NCBI RefSeq assembly: GCF_001742745.1
Contig: NZ_MJAK01000004.1
Coordinates: 186,001 to 250,000 of the forward strand
Origin: Curtobacterium sp. ER1/6
GTDB taxonomy: Bacteria > Actinomycetota > Actinomycetes > Actinomycetales > Microbacteriaceae
Reading direction: 5' to 3'
Length of the DNA: 64,000 nucleotides
Positions within the stretch are counted from its first letter, which is position 1; each line of letters starts with the position of its first letter. A program made the translations under genes and the position numbers. A model generated the notes under the pieces. That model was not told the origin of the DNA, made no database searches, and was given only the letters and a program-made list of their open reading frames with translations. Below are positions 7,447 to 15,191 of the stretch, in pieces.

Positions 7447-7716
7447 ATGGACGAAATCGATGCAACGCGACACTTGGCCGTGGCGGAGTCCGCGGGAATC
7501 GGCTTCAACTGGCTACGCGCCCCGCACAACGACATGAATGTGTCATCCATCTACGAGGTTGACGGGCGTTGGGTGGTCTCGACGACCGACGAACGAGCGT
7601 CGGAAGAGGCCGTGCACGAGTACGCCGACTACGAGTCTGCTCTGGAGGACTTCGTGTCACGGGTGAACGCCTCAGTGAGTCTCATCGAGTGGCGTCGGCG
7701 TGAGGAGAAGCGTTGA
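7447..7716 (+). CDS. Putative immunity protein, 89-residue family, copy 2
   Basis: An 89-residue paralogue of the protein at 5476-5745: MDEIDATRHL at the start, IYEVDGRWVVSTTDERASEE in the middle and DFVSRVNASV near the end. The ATG has an AAGGAG site 6 nt upstream. It follows a TNT tail fragment, as the first copy does, so the two toxin-tail plus immunity units are repeats of one cassette type. Keeping an intact immunity gene beside a dead toxin suggests defence against siblings that still deliver the toxin. The function is inferred. Confidence 0.6.
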   Translation: MDEIDATRHLAVAESAGIGFNWLRAPHNDMNVSSIYEVDGRWVVSTTDERASEEAVHEYADYESALEDFVSRVNASVSLIEWRRREEKR

Positions 7717-7770
7717 TCTGAGCGGCCCACGGAGAACCTGTCGTCGGAGTGTGGCGACGGGCAGCTTCGG

Positions 7771-8451
7771 TCAGCGAGCGCCCCGGGACCACTGGTTCCC
7801 GCCCTTCGCCAGATCCATGTACCACTGGTACAGGTTGCTCTGCTCCGCCATCAGCGCCGCGTACAGCGCTCGTACCTCGCCCCGCGGCGAGAGCGTCAAG
7901 TAGCGCTCGTCGTCGAGGATCGAACCGATGCCTGCCCGCACCTCGTGGTAAGCGTGGTACTGGTCGCTGGCGTCGACGAAGCCCTGCATCTCCTCGAGGT
8001 AGCGGCGGAGGACTTCCATGTAGATCCCGCCGGCCAGCCGCTTCTCGGCGCGCTGCTGGCCGGTACGGAAGAGCCGCGGCGCGCCCTGCGCGACTGCACC
8101 GACGAAGGACTCGGCCGCTGGCGATGTCGGGTCCACCGGCCCGTGTGCGAGGCACTTCTCGAAGCCTCTCGACGCGGCGTCTGAGCCCTGGACGAGCTGC
8201 ACCGCATCGTCGCTGCGTTCCTTCGTGACCCTGATGGCATACGCCGGACCGGATCCGAACTTCTTCCACGCGGGGAACGATGCGCGTCGTTGCGCGACCG
8301 GCGGTGCAGACGCGATCCACCATCGGAGCACTGCCCGGATCCGGTCCTCGTCGTCGACGTGCACGACCGTCGAGTCGATGGCGTCGTACCAGTCCCGCAT
8401 GAGCTCGAGGAGCAGCGCCCCGTCGTGCCGGAACGTGAAATGGAGACTCAT
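7771..8451 (-). CDS. Hypothetical protein
   Basis: A 226-residue soluble protein of unknown function. The ATG at 8451 begins MSLHFTFRHDGALLLELMRD. It is rich in helices in its C-terminal half (AEKRLAGGIYMEVLRRYLEE, SNLYQWYMDLAKGG) and lacks signal peptide, membrane segments and recognisable catalytic motifs. It diverges from the oxidoreductase gene at 8504 with 52 nt between the starts, and lies immediately after the cassette array. Its 5' flank is inside the 67-bp sequence that is duplicated at 5108. No family name is offered. Confidence 0.65.
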   Translation of the reverse strand: MSLHFTFRHDGALLLELMRDWYDAIDSTVVHVDDEDRIRAVLRWWIASAPPVAQRRASFPAWKKFGSGPAYAIRVTKERSDDAVQLVQGSDAASRGFEKCLAHGPVDPTSPAAESFVGAVAQGAPRLFRTGQQRAEKRLAGGIYMEVLRRYLEEMQGFVDASDQYHAYHEVRAGIGSILDDERYLTLSPRGEVRALYAALMAEQSNLYQWYMDLAKGGNQWSRGAR

Positions 8452-8469
8452 GGCCCGATCGCGGCTCGT

Positions 8470-8536
8470 CACGCCAGCAGGATAGCGGCGTACCGTCCCC
8501 CTCATGACGAAGCACTGGGTCGCCCCCGAGTTCGGC
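8470..8536 (+). repeat. Source copy of the 67-bp duplicated sequence
   Basis: This is the intact version of the sequence found at 5108-5174. It spans the intergenic region and the first 11 codons of the oxidoreductase gene at 8504. The two direct copies bound the segment that contains the orphan toxin tails and immunity genes. Confidence 0.85.
8491..8496 (+). promoter_or_regulatory. Leaderless -10 hexamer of the oxidoreductase gene
   Basis: TACCGT is followed by seven bases (CCCCCTC) and the ATG at 8504, with no Shine-Dalgarno sequence. The dead copy at 5108-5174 has lost both this hexamer and the start codon. Confidence 0.55.
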
Positions 8537-9436
8537 GGCAGCGAGGTCCTCGAGTACGTCGACACCGAGGTGCCCGCTCCCGGCACCGGCGAGGTCACGA
8601 TCGACGTCCGCGCCGCCGGCATGAACCCCGCCGACACGAAGCACACCCGTCAGGGCGACCCGGCCGACCTGCCGATCCCGGTCGGGTACGAGGTCTCCGG
8701 CGTCCTCAGCGCGATCGGCCCCGACACCGAGATCGCGTCGGGTGGGGGAGCGGTCGGCGACGAGGTCCTGGCGTTCCGCGTCGAGGGCGGCTGGGCGGAG
8801 CGCATCACCGTCCCCGCCGCCGACGTCTTCGCCAAGCCGGCATCGCTCGACCACCCGCAGGCGGCGAACCTGCTGCTCGCCGGCACCACCGCCGCCGACA
8901 TGATCCGCGTCACCCGCGCCGAGGGACGCGACACCGTCCTGGTGCACGGTGCGTCCGGTGCGGTGGGCGTGGCCGTCCTCCAGCTGCTCCGTCCGCTCGG
9001 CACCCGCGTCATCGGCACCGCCTCCGAGCGGAACGCCGAGACCGTCCGCCGCTTCGGCGGCGAGTGGGTCGCGTACGGCGACGGCCTGGAGGCGCGCATC
9101 CGTGACCTCGCACCCTCCGGTGTCGACGTGGCCCTGGACTGCGTGGGAACCGACGAGGCCGTCGACGTCTCGCTGGCACTCGTGGCGGACCGGTCCCGCA
9201 TCGTGACGATCGCGGCCTTCGGCCGCGCGCAGCAGGACGGGTTCGCGGCCGTGGGCGGTTCGCAGCCGGAGAGCCAGGCCTTCCGCGACTCGGTCCGGCA
9301 GCGGTTGATCGACCTCGCCGCGTCGGGCCGGCTCGAGGTGCCCGTGGCGCGCACGTTCCCGCTCGCCGACGCGAAGGACGCCGCCGAGGTGCTCGAGTCG
9401 CAGCACCCGGGCGGGAAGCTCGCACTGATCCCGTGA
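8504..9436 (+). CDS. NADP-dependent zinc-free quinone oxidoreductase / MDR family
   Basis: A 310-residue medium-chain dehydrogenase/reductase. The N-terminal GroES-like part contains VRAAGMNPADTKHTRQGD and VGYEVSGVLSAIG. The cofactor fold has VLVHGASGAVGVAVLQL (about residues 146-162), the Gly-rich NADPH-binding turn, and the tail reads HPGGKLALIP. Zinc-binding Cys/His motifs are absent, which fits the quinone oxidoreductase/enoyl reductase branch. It would reduce a quinone or an activated carbonyl with NADPH in the cytosol; the substrate cannot be read from sequence. Length is normal. A degenerate copy of its 5' end occurs at 5108. Confidence 0.8.
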   Translation: MTKHWVAPEFGGSEVLEYVDTEVPAPGTGEVTIDVRAAGMNPADTKHTRQGDPADLPIPVGYEVSGVLSAIGPDTEIASGGGAVGDEVLAFRVEGGWAERITVPAADVFAKPASLDHPQAANLLLAGTTAADMIRVTRAEGRDTVLVHGASGAVGVAVLQLLRPLGTRVIGTASERNAETVRRFGGEWVAYGDGLEARIRDLAPSGVDVALDCVGTDEAVDVSLALVADRSRIVTIAAFGRAQQDGFAAVGGSQPESQAFRDSVRQRLIDLAASGRLEVPVARTFPLADAKDAAEVLESQHPGGKLALIP

Positions 9437-9500
9437 GGGCGCTCGGTTCTGGTTGACTCGACGGGTACGTCGCACGACCGAAGACCACGAGGGGGATCAC

Positions 9501-10130
9501 GTGAGCGACCAACGACCGTCCGACCGACCGGGACCGACCGACCCACCGTCGGCACCGCAGTACCAGCAGCCGCAGTACCAGCAGACGCCGTACGACCAGC
9601 CGCCGCAGCACCGACCGCAGGACCCGGCGCTGTTCGAGCGCTCCGCGCCGGTGGGGCCGGACGGGCGCCCTCCGCTCTGGGCGCCCTGGTACGGCATCGG
9701 CTTCGTCCAGGCGTACGCGCGCTACTGGAGGAAGTACGTCCGCTTCGACGGGCGTGCGAGCCGGAGCGAGTTCTGGTGGGTCTACCTCTGGAACGTCGGG
9801 ATCTCGATCGTGCTGGGAGTGGTCTGGGGCGTCGGCTTCGCCCAGTCCGGCCGTGAGACGTACACGACGCCGTCCGGCGTCGAGACGGTCGTCACCGAAC
9901 CGTCCGCGCTCTACCTGATCATGGGGTACGTGGGGACCCTGTGGATCCTCGCGATCGTGCTGCCCTCGATCGCACTCGCGTGGCGACGACTGCACGACGC
10001 GAACCTGGCGGGTCCGTTCTTCTTCCTCGGCCTGGTCCCGTTCTTCGGCGGCATCGCGCTCCTGGTCCTCTACCTGCTCGACTCCAAGCCCGCGGGCGCC
10101 CGCTTCGACCGACCGGAGGGATCGCGTTGA
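9501..10130 (+). CDS. DUF805 membrane protein 1
   Basis: A 209-residue inner-membrane protein. The first 65 residues are a soluble Gln/Pro/Tyr-rich tail (QYQQPQYQQTPYDQPPQ). Then YVRFDGRASRSEFWW marks the DUF805 domain, followed by three to four hydrophobic segments (SIVLGVVWGVGFA, IMGYVGTLWILAIVLPSI, GLVPFFGGIALLVLYLL) and the RRLHDANLAG loop. The GTG start is chosen because GAGGGGG lies just upstream; longer in-frame starts lack this. DUF805 proteins have no established function. The stop overlaps the start of a second DUF805 gene. Confidence 0.8.
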   Translation: MSDQRPSDRPGPTDPPSAPQYQQPQYQQTPYDQPPQHRPQDPALFERSAPVGPDGRPPLWAPWYGIGFVQAYARYWRKYVRFDGRASRSEFWWVYLWNVGISIVLGVVWGVGFAQSGRETYTTPSGVETVVTEPSALYLIMGYVGTLWILAIVLPSIALAWRRLHDANLAGPFFFLGLVPFFGGIALLVLYLLDSKPAGARFDRPEGSR

Positions 10131-10747
10131 CGAACGGCGAGCAGCACGACCGGAACCCGTACCAGCAGCCGCAGCAGCCGTCCGGCCAGCAGCAGCCGTA
10201 CGGCCAGCAGCAGCCGTACGGCCAGCCCTACCCGCAGTACCAGCAGCAGCTCCCGATCCCGCGCGACGAGAGCGGAGCCCCGCCGCTCTGGGCGCCGTGG
10301 TACGGAGCGGGCTTCCTCGACGCGTTCACCCGGTTCTGGAAGAAGTACGCCCGCTTCGACGGCCGCGCGAGCCGCAGTGAGTTCTGGTGGTGGTTCCTGG
10401 CCGACGCCATCGTCGTGGTGGTCCTGCTCGGTGCGTACTTCGCGTCGCTCATCGTCTGGGTGTCCGACGCCACCACGACGGACGAGTACGGCACCACGAC
10501 CTCGACCGGCGGGTTCCCCGGCGTCGCGCTCCTGTTCGCCGGACTGTTCGTGCTCTGGAGACTCGCGATCTTCATCCCCTGGCTCGCCCTCGGGTGGCGC
10601 CGCGTGCACGACGCCGGTCTCGCCGGACCGTTCTGGCTGATCTCCTTCGTGGGGGCGGGGATCGCCGGCATCGTGTTCGGGTGCCTCGAGCCGAGCCCCG
10701 CCGGGGCGCAGTACGACCAGCCGGACGCACCCCGCCCGCCGGCCTGA
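10127..10747 (+). CDS. DUF805 membrane protein 2 (TTG start)
   Basis: A 206-residue paralogue of the preceding protein: a Gln/Pro/Tyr-rich head (NPYQQPQQPSGQQQPYG), the DUF805 motif YARFDGRASRSEFWW, about four membrane segments and RRVHDAGLAG. The start is a TTG at 10127-10129 whose TTGA overlaps the stop of the first gene. GGAGGG sits 7 nt before it, and no ATG or GTG is available nearby. The two genes are a tandem duplication and are probably translated from one mRNA. A strong terminator follows at 10759-10802. Confidence 0.78.
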   Translation: MTNGEQHDRNPYQQPQQPSGQQQPYGQQQPYGQPYPQYQQQLPIPRDESGAPPLWAPWYGAGFLDAFTRFWKKYARFDGRASRSEFWWWFLADAIVVVVLLGAYFASLIVWVSDATTTDEYGTTTSTGGFPGVALLFAGLFVLWRLAIFIPWLALGWRRVHDAGLAGPFWLISFVGAGIAGIVFGCLEPSPAGAQYDQPDAPRPPA

Positions 10748-10758
10748 CCGACCCGGTG

Positions 10759-10802
10759 ACGACGAAGCGGCCCACCCCGAGAGGGGTGGGCCGCTTCGTC
10801 GT
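10759..10802. terminator. Bidirectional hairpin terminator
   Basis: A perfect 20-bp inverted repeat (ACGACGAAGCGGCCCACCCC on the left arm) with a four-base GAGA loop. It lies between the convergent DUF805 pair and the TNT-related gene, so it can stop transcription from both sides. Confidence 0.85.
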
Positions 10803-10821
10803 GTCGCGGGTGGAGCGGCGT

Positions 10822-11466
10822 TCAGACCACCCGGAGGCGGACCAGGGAGCCGTCCACGACGAGGTCGCGCACCGTGACGGACCGGTCGGCCGTCTGGAAG
10901 CGGAGCGCGCCTCCCGGCTGGTCGAACCAGGGCTGCACGAACGTGACCGTGACCATGAACGGCCGCTCCACCAGGTAGCGGTGCACCTCGGGCGCCGCCG
11001 CGACGTGCGGCGGCAGCGACCGCTGGGGGAGCGGGGTGTGGAGCGGGTGGAGGAGGTAACCGTCCGGACCGCCGACGCGGTCGACGGGCACACCGGCCGG
11101 CACCTGGATGGTGAGCCCCTGCGGACCGGCCTGCGCCACCTGCTGCGCGAGCTGCGGGTACGTGGTCGCCGCACGGTCGCGGAACCCGTCGAGCTCGTGC
11201 CGAGGGATGTCCCGCGGAGCCGGGAACGCCCGGTTGAGGAACCGGCGGAGCATCTCCACCGCGTCGGCCTCGCCGCGCGCCGTGGCGAGACGACGGGCCG
11301 TGCCGTAGTCGACGACCTCGAGCGCGAAGTCACCGTGCTCCTCGGCGGGGACGACGCGGAGCGCCCCCTCGACCGGCGGCTCGGTGAGCGTCTCGCCGGG
11401 GAGCTGCACGTAGCGGATCGTGTAGCCGAGCTGGTCCAGGATGGGGCGGGTCTCCGCGAACGTCAT
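10822..11466 (-). CDS. TNT-domain protein with its own N-terminal domain, copy 2
   Basis: A 214-residue paralogue of the protein at 4251-4892, similar along its whole length (EGALRVVP, VDYGTARRLA, EMLRRFLNRAFPAPRD). The C-terminal TNT domain runs from VDRVGGPDGYLL through LPQRSLPP to QPWFDQPGGALRF (about residues 128-214). Gly is replaced by Asp in the FGxPGG turn. It has no signal peptide or ESX head. The ATG at 11466 is preferred over an upstream in-frame GTG because TAGGCT stands seven bases before it. Its function is unknown; the conserved N-terminal domain may hold the TNT domain inactive. Confidence 0.65.
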   Translation of the reverse strand: MTFAETRPILDQLGYTIRYVQLPGETLTEPPVEGALRVVPAEEHGDFALEVVDYGTARRLATARGEADAVEMLRRFLNRAFPAPRDIPRHELDGFRDRAATTYPQLAQQVAQAGPQGLTIQVPAGVPVDRVGGPDGYLLHPLHTPLPQRSLPPHVAAAPEVHRYLVERPFMVTVTFVQPWFDQPGGALRFQTADRSVTVRDLVVDGSLVRLRVV

Positions 11467-11473
11467 GCGCGCG

Positions 11474-11479
11474 AGCCTA
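11474..11479 (-). promoter_or_regulatory. Leaderless -10 hexamer of TNT-related copy 2
   Basis: On the reverse strand TAGGCT is followed by seven bases and the ATG at 11466, without a Shine-Dalgarno sequence. This matches the arrangement in front of copy 1 at 4892. Confidence 0.55.
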
Positions 11480-11536
11480 CCGGCCGGTTGCATGCCGTTC
11501 GCCGAGACGCCGCCGCGAAGGCGGTGCGAGGAGGCC

Positions 11537-12310
11537 TCACACGCCGCCGCGCATGATCGCCTGCTTGACCTCGGAGATCGCCTTCGTCACCTGGATGCCG
11601 CGCGGGCACGCGTCGGTGCAGTTGAAGGTCGTGCGGCAGCGCCACACGCCCTCCTTGTCGTTGAGGATGTCGAGGCGCACGTTCGCGGAGTCGTCGCGGG
11701 AGTCGAAGATGAAGCGGTGCGCGTTCACGATCGCGGCCGGGCCGAAGTACTGCCCGTCCGTCCAGAACACCGGGCACGACGACGTGCACGCGGCGCAGAG
11801 GATGCACTTCGTGGTGTCGTCGAAGCGGGCGCGGTCGGCGACGGACTGCACGCGCTCCTTGCCCTTCTCCGGCTTGCTCGACGCCTGCAGGAACGGCTGG
11901 ACCTCGCGGTAGGACTGGAAGAACGGCTCCATGTCGACGACGAGGTCCTTCTCGAGCGGCAGGCCCTTGATCGCCTCGACGTAGATCGGCTTCGACACGT
12001 CGAGGTCCTTGATCAGGGTCTTGCACGCAAGCCGGTTGCGGCCGTTGATGCGCATCGCGTCCGAGCCGCACACGCCGTGCGCGCACGAGCGGCGGAACGT
12101 CAGCGACCCGTCCTGCTCCCACTTGATCTGGTGCAGCGCGTCGAGGATGCGGTCCGTCGGGAGCATCATGACGTCGAAGTCCTGCCAGCGCGGCTCGTCG
12201 TCGATGTCCGGGTCGAACCGGCGGACGATGATCGTGACCGGGAACGAACCGGGAGGGGCGCTCTGCACGGTGTCGGTGCGCGGGCTGTCGGAGACCAGGG
12301 TGTCGGTCAT
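11537..12310 (-). CDS. sdhB: Succinate dehydrogenase iron-sulfur subunit
   Basis: A 257-residue subunit that passes electrons from FAD to the quinone site in complex II. The [2Fe-2S] ligands are in CAHGVCGSD (Cys76, Cys81, Asp84) and Cys96. The [4Fe-4S] and [3Fe-4S] ligands are in CILCAACTSSCPVFW and in CRTTFNCTDACPRG. The ATG overlaps the sdhA stop by one base (TGATG), giving coupled translation. It is the last gene of the sdhC-sdhD-sdhA-sdhB operon. Length and motif spacing are normal. Confidence 0.97.
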   Translation of the reverse strand: MTDTLVSDSPRTDTVQSAPPGSFPVTIIVRRFDPDIDDEPRWQDFDVMMLPTDRILDALHQIKWEQDGSLTFRRSCAHGVCGSDAMRINGRNRLACKTLIKDLDVSKPIYVEAIKGLPLEKDLVVDMEPFFQSYREVQPFLQASSKPEKGKERVQSVADRARFDDTTKCILCAACTSSCPVFWTDGQYFGPAAIVNAHRFIFDSRDDSANVRLDILNDKEGVWRCRTTFNCTDACPRGIQVTKAISEVKQAIMRGGV

Positions 12311-14103
12311 CAGTACTTCCTCTCCATCGGCTGGTACCGGGTCACCACGACGGGCTTCCAGTCCAGCGTGATGTGGTCGTCGGCGAGCGACGAGTGCGGG
12401 TCACCCGTCAGGTACGCCATGGTGTGCTGCATGTAGTTCTCGTCGTCGCGCTTCGGGTAGTCGTCGCGCATGTGGCCGCCGCGGCTCTCCTTGCGGTTCC
12501 GCGCCGAGAACACGACGACCTCGGCCAGGTCGAGCAGGAAGCCCAGCTCGACCGCCTCGAGCAGGTCCGTGTTGAAGCGCTTGCCCTTGTCCTGCACGGA
12601 GATGTTCAGGTAGCGCTCGCGCAGCTGGTGGATCGTCTCGGTCATCTTCGCGAGGGACTCGTCGGTCCGGAACACCTGCGCGTTCTTGTCCATCTCGTCC
12701 TGCAGCTCCTTGCGGAGCACCGCGATCCGCTCGGTGCCGGTCGAGGCGCGGAGCTGGTCGAGCATGCCGCGGACGCCGGCGGCCGGGTCCTCGGGCAGGG
12801 GCAGGAACTCGGCGGTCTGCACCCACTCGGCGGCGTTGTTGCCGGAGCGCTTGCCGAACACGTTGATGTCGAGCAGCGAGTTCGTGCCGAGGCGGTTCGA
12901 GCCGTGGACGGACACGCAGGCGCACTCACCGGCGGCGTAGAGGCCGGGCACGACCGTGGTGTTGTCGTACAGCACCTCGGCCTTGGTGTTCGTCGGGATG
13001 CCGCCCATCGCGTAGTGCGCGGTCGGCATGACGGGGACCGGCTCGACGACGGGGTCGACGCCCAGGTACGTGCGGGCGAACTCGGTGATGTCGGGGAGCT
13101 TGGTCTCGAGGACCTCGGCGCCCAGGTGCGTGCAGTCGAGCAGGACGTAGTCCTTGTTCGGTCCGGCGCCGCGACCCTCGGCGACCTCCTGCACCATGCA
13201 GCGCGCGACGATGTCGCGCGGTGCGAGGTCCTTGATCGTCGGGGCGTACCGCTCCATGAAGCGCTCGCCCGACGCGTTGCGGAGGATGGCGCCCTCACCG
13301 CGGGCGCCCTCGGTGAGCAGGATGCCGAGGCCGGCCAGGCCGGTCGGGTGGAACTGGAAGAACTCCATGTCCTCGAGCGGCAGGCGCTTCCGCCACACGA
13401 TGCCGACGCCGTCGCCGGTCAGGGTGTGCGCGTTCGAGGTGGTCTTGTACATCTTGCCGAAGCCGCCGGTCGCGAAGATCACGGCCTTGGCGTGGAACAC
13501 GTGCAGCTCGCCGGTCGCGAGCTCGAACGCGACGACGCCGGCCGGCTGCTGGCGCGTGACGCCGTCCTCGCCCACGACGTCCACCATGACGAGGTCGAGC
13601 GCGTAGAACTCGTTGTGGAACTCGACGCCGAGCTTCACGCAGTTCTGGAACAGGGTCTGCAGGATCATGTGGCCCGTGCGGTCCGCCGCGTAGCAGGCCC
13701 GGCGCACCGGGGCCTTGCCGTGGTCGCGGGTGTGCCCGCCGAAGCGCCGCTGGTCGATCTTGCCCTCGGGCGTGCGGTTGAACGGCAGCCCCATGTTCTC
13801 GAGGTCGATGACGGCGTCGATCGCCTCCTTCGCCAGGATCTCGGCGGCGTCCTGGTCGACCAGGTAGTCACCGCCCTTGATCGTGTCGAAGGTGTGCCAC
13901 TCCCACGAGTCCTCCTCGACGTTCGCGAGGGCGGCGGCCATGCCGCCCTGCGCCGCTCCCGTGTGCGACCGCGTCGGGTACAGCTTCGAGATGACGGCCG
14001 TCTTCGCCTTCGGACCGGCCTCGATGGCGGCCCGCATGCCGGCGCCGCCTGCGCCGATGATGACGATGTCGTGCTGGTGGTGGTGGACGGTGGTCTCGGT
14101 CAC
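12310..14103 (-). CDS. sdhA: Succinate dehydrogenase flavoprotein subunit
   Basis: A 597-residue subunit that oxidises succinate to fumarate in the TCA cycle. The N-terminus carries the FAD-binding fold [18 protein letters not shown], and [11 protein letters not shown] contains His47, the residue to which FAD is normally attached covalently. The substrate-binding HPTGL and the region [11 protein letters not shown] follow. The C-terminal helical domain ends [19 protein letters not shown]. It lies 93 nt after sdhD and overlaps sdhB. Long open frames on the opposite strand here are GC-driven shadows. Confidence 0.97.
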   Translation of the reverse strand: MTETTVHHHQHDIVIIGAGGAGMRAAIEAGPKAKTAVISKLYPTRSHTGAAQGGMAAALANVEEDSWEWHTFDTIKGGDYLVDQDAAEILAKEAIDAVIDLENMGLPFNRTPEGKIDQRRFGGHTRDHGKAPVRRACYAADRTGHMILQTLFQNCVKLGVEFHNEFYALDLVMVDVVGEDGVTRQQPAGVVAFELATGELHVFHAKAVIFATGGFGKMYKTTSNAHTLTGDGVGIVWRKRLPLEDMEFFQFHPTGLAGLGILLTEGARGEGAILRNASGERFMERYAPTIKDLAPRDIVARCMVQEVAEGRGAGPNKDYVLLDCTHLGAEVLETKLPDITEFARTYLGVDPVVEPVPVMPTAHYAMGGIPTNTKAEVLYDNTTVVPGLYAAGECACVSVHGSNRLGTNSLLDINVFGKRSGNNAAEWVQTAEFLPLPEDPAAGVRGMLDQLRASTGTERIAVLRKELQDEMDKNAQVFRTDESLAKMTETIHQLRERYLNISVQDKGKRFNTDLLEAVELGFLLDLAEVVVFSARNRKESRGGHMRDDYPKRDDENYMQHTMAYLTGDPHSSLADDHITLDWKPVVVTRYQPMERKY

Positions 14104-14196
14104 TGGGGCCTTTCAGGGTGGGTCAGCGCGCCGGCAGGGGTGTGCGCGGCGTGCTCGGAGGTCGTGGCGGCTGGTGCGATTGCTGCTGCGCGGGCG

Positions 14197-14643
14197 CTAC
14201 TGCGCGGGGCAGAACGACGGCAGGTCCGCGGCGGCCGCGCCGGCGGGGCACGGGTCGAAGGTCCAGCAGACGAGCAGGCCCAGCACGACGAGTGCGACGC
14301 AGGCGATGAGCACCGCGAGCAGCAGGGTCTTCCGGACGGCGGGCTTGGCGACGTAGTCGTTGATGATCGTCCGCATGCCGTTGGAGCCGTGCACCAGGGC
14401 GAGGACGAGCATCAGCGAGTCCCAGACCCGCCAGAACGGATTGGCCCACTTGCCGGCGACGAAGGCGAAGTCGATCTGCTTGACGCCCTCGCCGGCGACC
14501 ATGTTGACGAAGAGGTGGCCGAAGATGAGCACGACGAGCAGGACGCCCGAGGCGCGCATGTAGATCCACCCCCACTTCTCCCAGTTGGTGGTGCGGCGGG
14601 CAGCGGCGGCGGAGCGCGGGGGCTCGACGGTCTGTGTGGTCAT
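14197..14643 (-). CDS. sdhD: Succinate dehydrogenase membrane anchor subunit
   Basis: A 148-residue membrane protein with three transmembrane helices (ASGVLLVVLIFGHLFVNMV, WDSLMLVLALVHGSNGM, and LLLAVLIACVALVVLGLLV). His43 and His85 are candidate heme or quinone-site ligands. The ATG start (MTTQTVEPPR) has AAGGGA upstream. With SdhC it anchors SdhAB and binds the menaquinone pool. It sits between sdhC and sdhA. Confidence 0.92.
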   Translation of the reverse strand: MTTQTVEPPRSAAAARRTTNWEKWGWIYMRASGVLLVVLIFGHLFVNMVAGEGVKQIDFAFVAGKWANPFWRVWDSLMLVLALVHGSNGMRTIINDYVAKPAVRKTLLLAVLIACVALVVLGLLVCWTFDPCPAGAAAADLPSFCPAQ

Positions 14644-14663
14644 GGCTGGTTCCGTCCCTTCGC

Positions 14664-15113
14664 CTACTGGAAGTCCGCGACGAGGTTCATGAGCTGGCGC
14701 GGGAGGAAGCCCGCGATGAGGACGGCCCACACGACCATGACGATCCAGAACATGGCGCGCTGGTACCGCGGGCCCTTCGACCAGAAGTCGACCAGGATGA
14801 TGCGCAGACCGTTGAGCGCGTGGAACACGATCGCCATGACGAGAGCGATCTCACCGAGGTTCATGATCGGCGTCTTGTACGTGCCGATCACGGCGTTGTA
14901 CGCCTCGGGCGACAGCCGCACGAGCGCGGTGTCGAGGATGTGCACGAGCAGGAAGAAGTAGATCGCGACACCGGTGATGCGGTGCAGCACCCACGACCAC
15001 ATCCCCGTGGAGCCGCGGTACAGCGTCCCCTCCAGCTTCCGAGAGGCGCGGGGCGCCTCGATCGTCACCTTCGGTTCGACCAACGTCGTCCCGCCTGCGG
15101 TCTGCTCGGCCAT
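14664..15113 (-). CDS. sdhC: Succinate dehydrogenase cytochrome b556 subunit
   Basis: A 149-residue membrane protein with the Sdh cytochrome b motif: SWVLHRITGVAIYFFLLVH (His44, His58), then LGEIALVMAIVFHALNGLRI (a third His in the second helix) and a final helix FWIVMVVWAVLIAGFL. It provides heme ligands and part of the quinone site. GGGAGGG lies 11 nt upstream of the ATG. It is the first gene of the sdh operon and follows a hairpin at 15136. Confidence 0.93.
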   Translation of the reverse strand: MAEQTAGGTTLVEPKVTIEAPRASRKLEGTLYRGSTGMWSWVLHRITGVAIYFFLLVHILDTALVRLSPEAYNAVIGTYKTPIMNLGEIALVMAIVFHALNGLRIILVDFWSKGPRYQRAMFWIVMVVWAVLIAGFLPRQLMNLVADFQ

Positions 15114-15135
15114 GAGCTCGGCCCTCCCATAGGAC

Positions 15136-15157
15136 GGGCTCGCCGATCGGCGAGCCC
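15136..15157 (-). terminator. Palindromic hairpin between glycosyltransferase and sdhC
   Basis: A perfect 22-base palindrome (GGGCTCGCC, GATC, GGCGAGCCC) in the 78-nt gap between the reverse-strand glycosyltransferase and sdhC. No T-run follows. It may terminate the upstream transcript or act as an operator for the sdh operon. Confidence 0.5.
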
Positions 15158-15191
15158 TTGCCGTTCGTGTTCGTGTGGAACACGTCCCATC

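Noticed and set aside
12373..14961. An 862-residue open frame on the strand opposite sdhA and sdhD
   Set aside because: It is a mirror of highly conserved sdh genes in GC-rich DNA, with Val/Arg/Asp-rich composition and no family motif.
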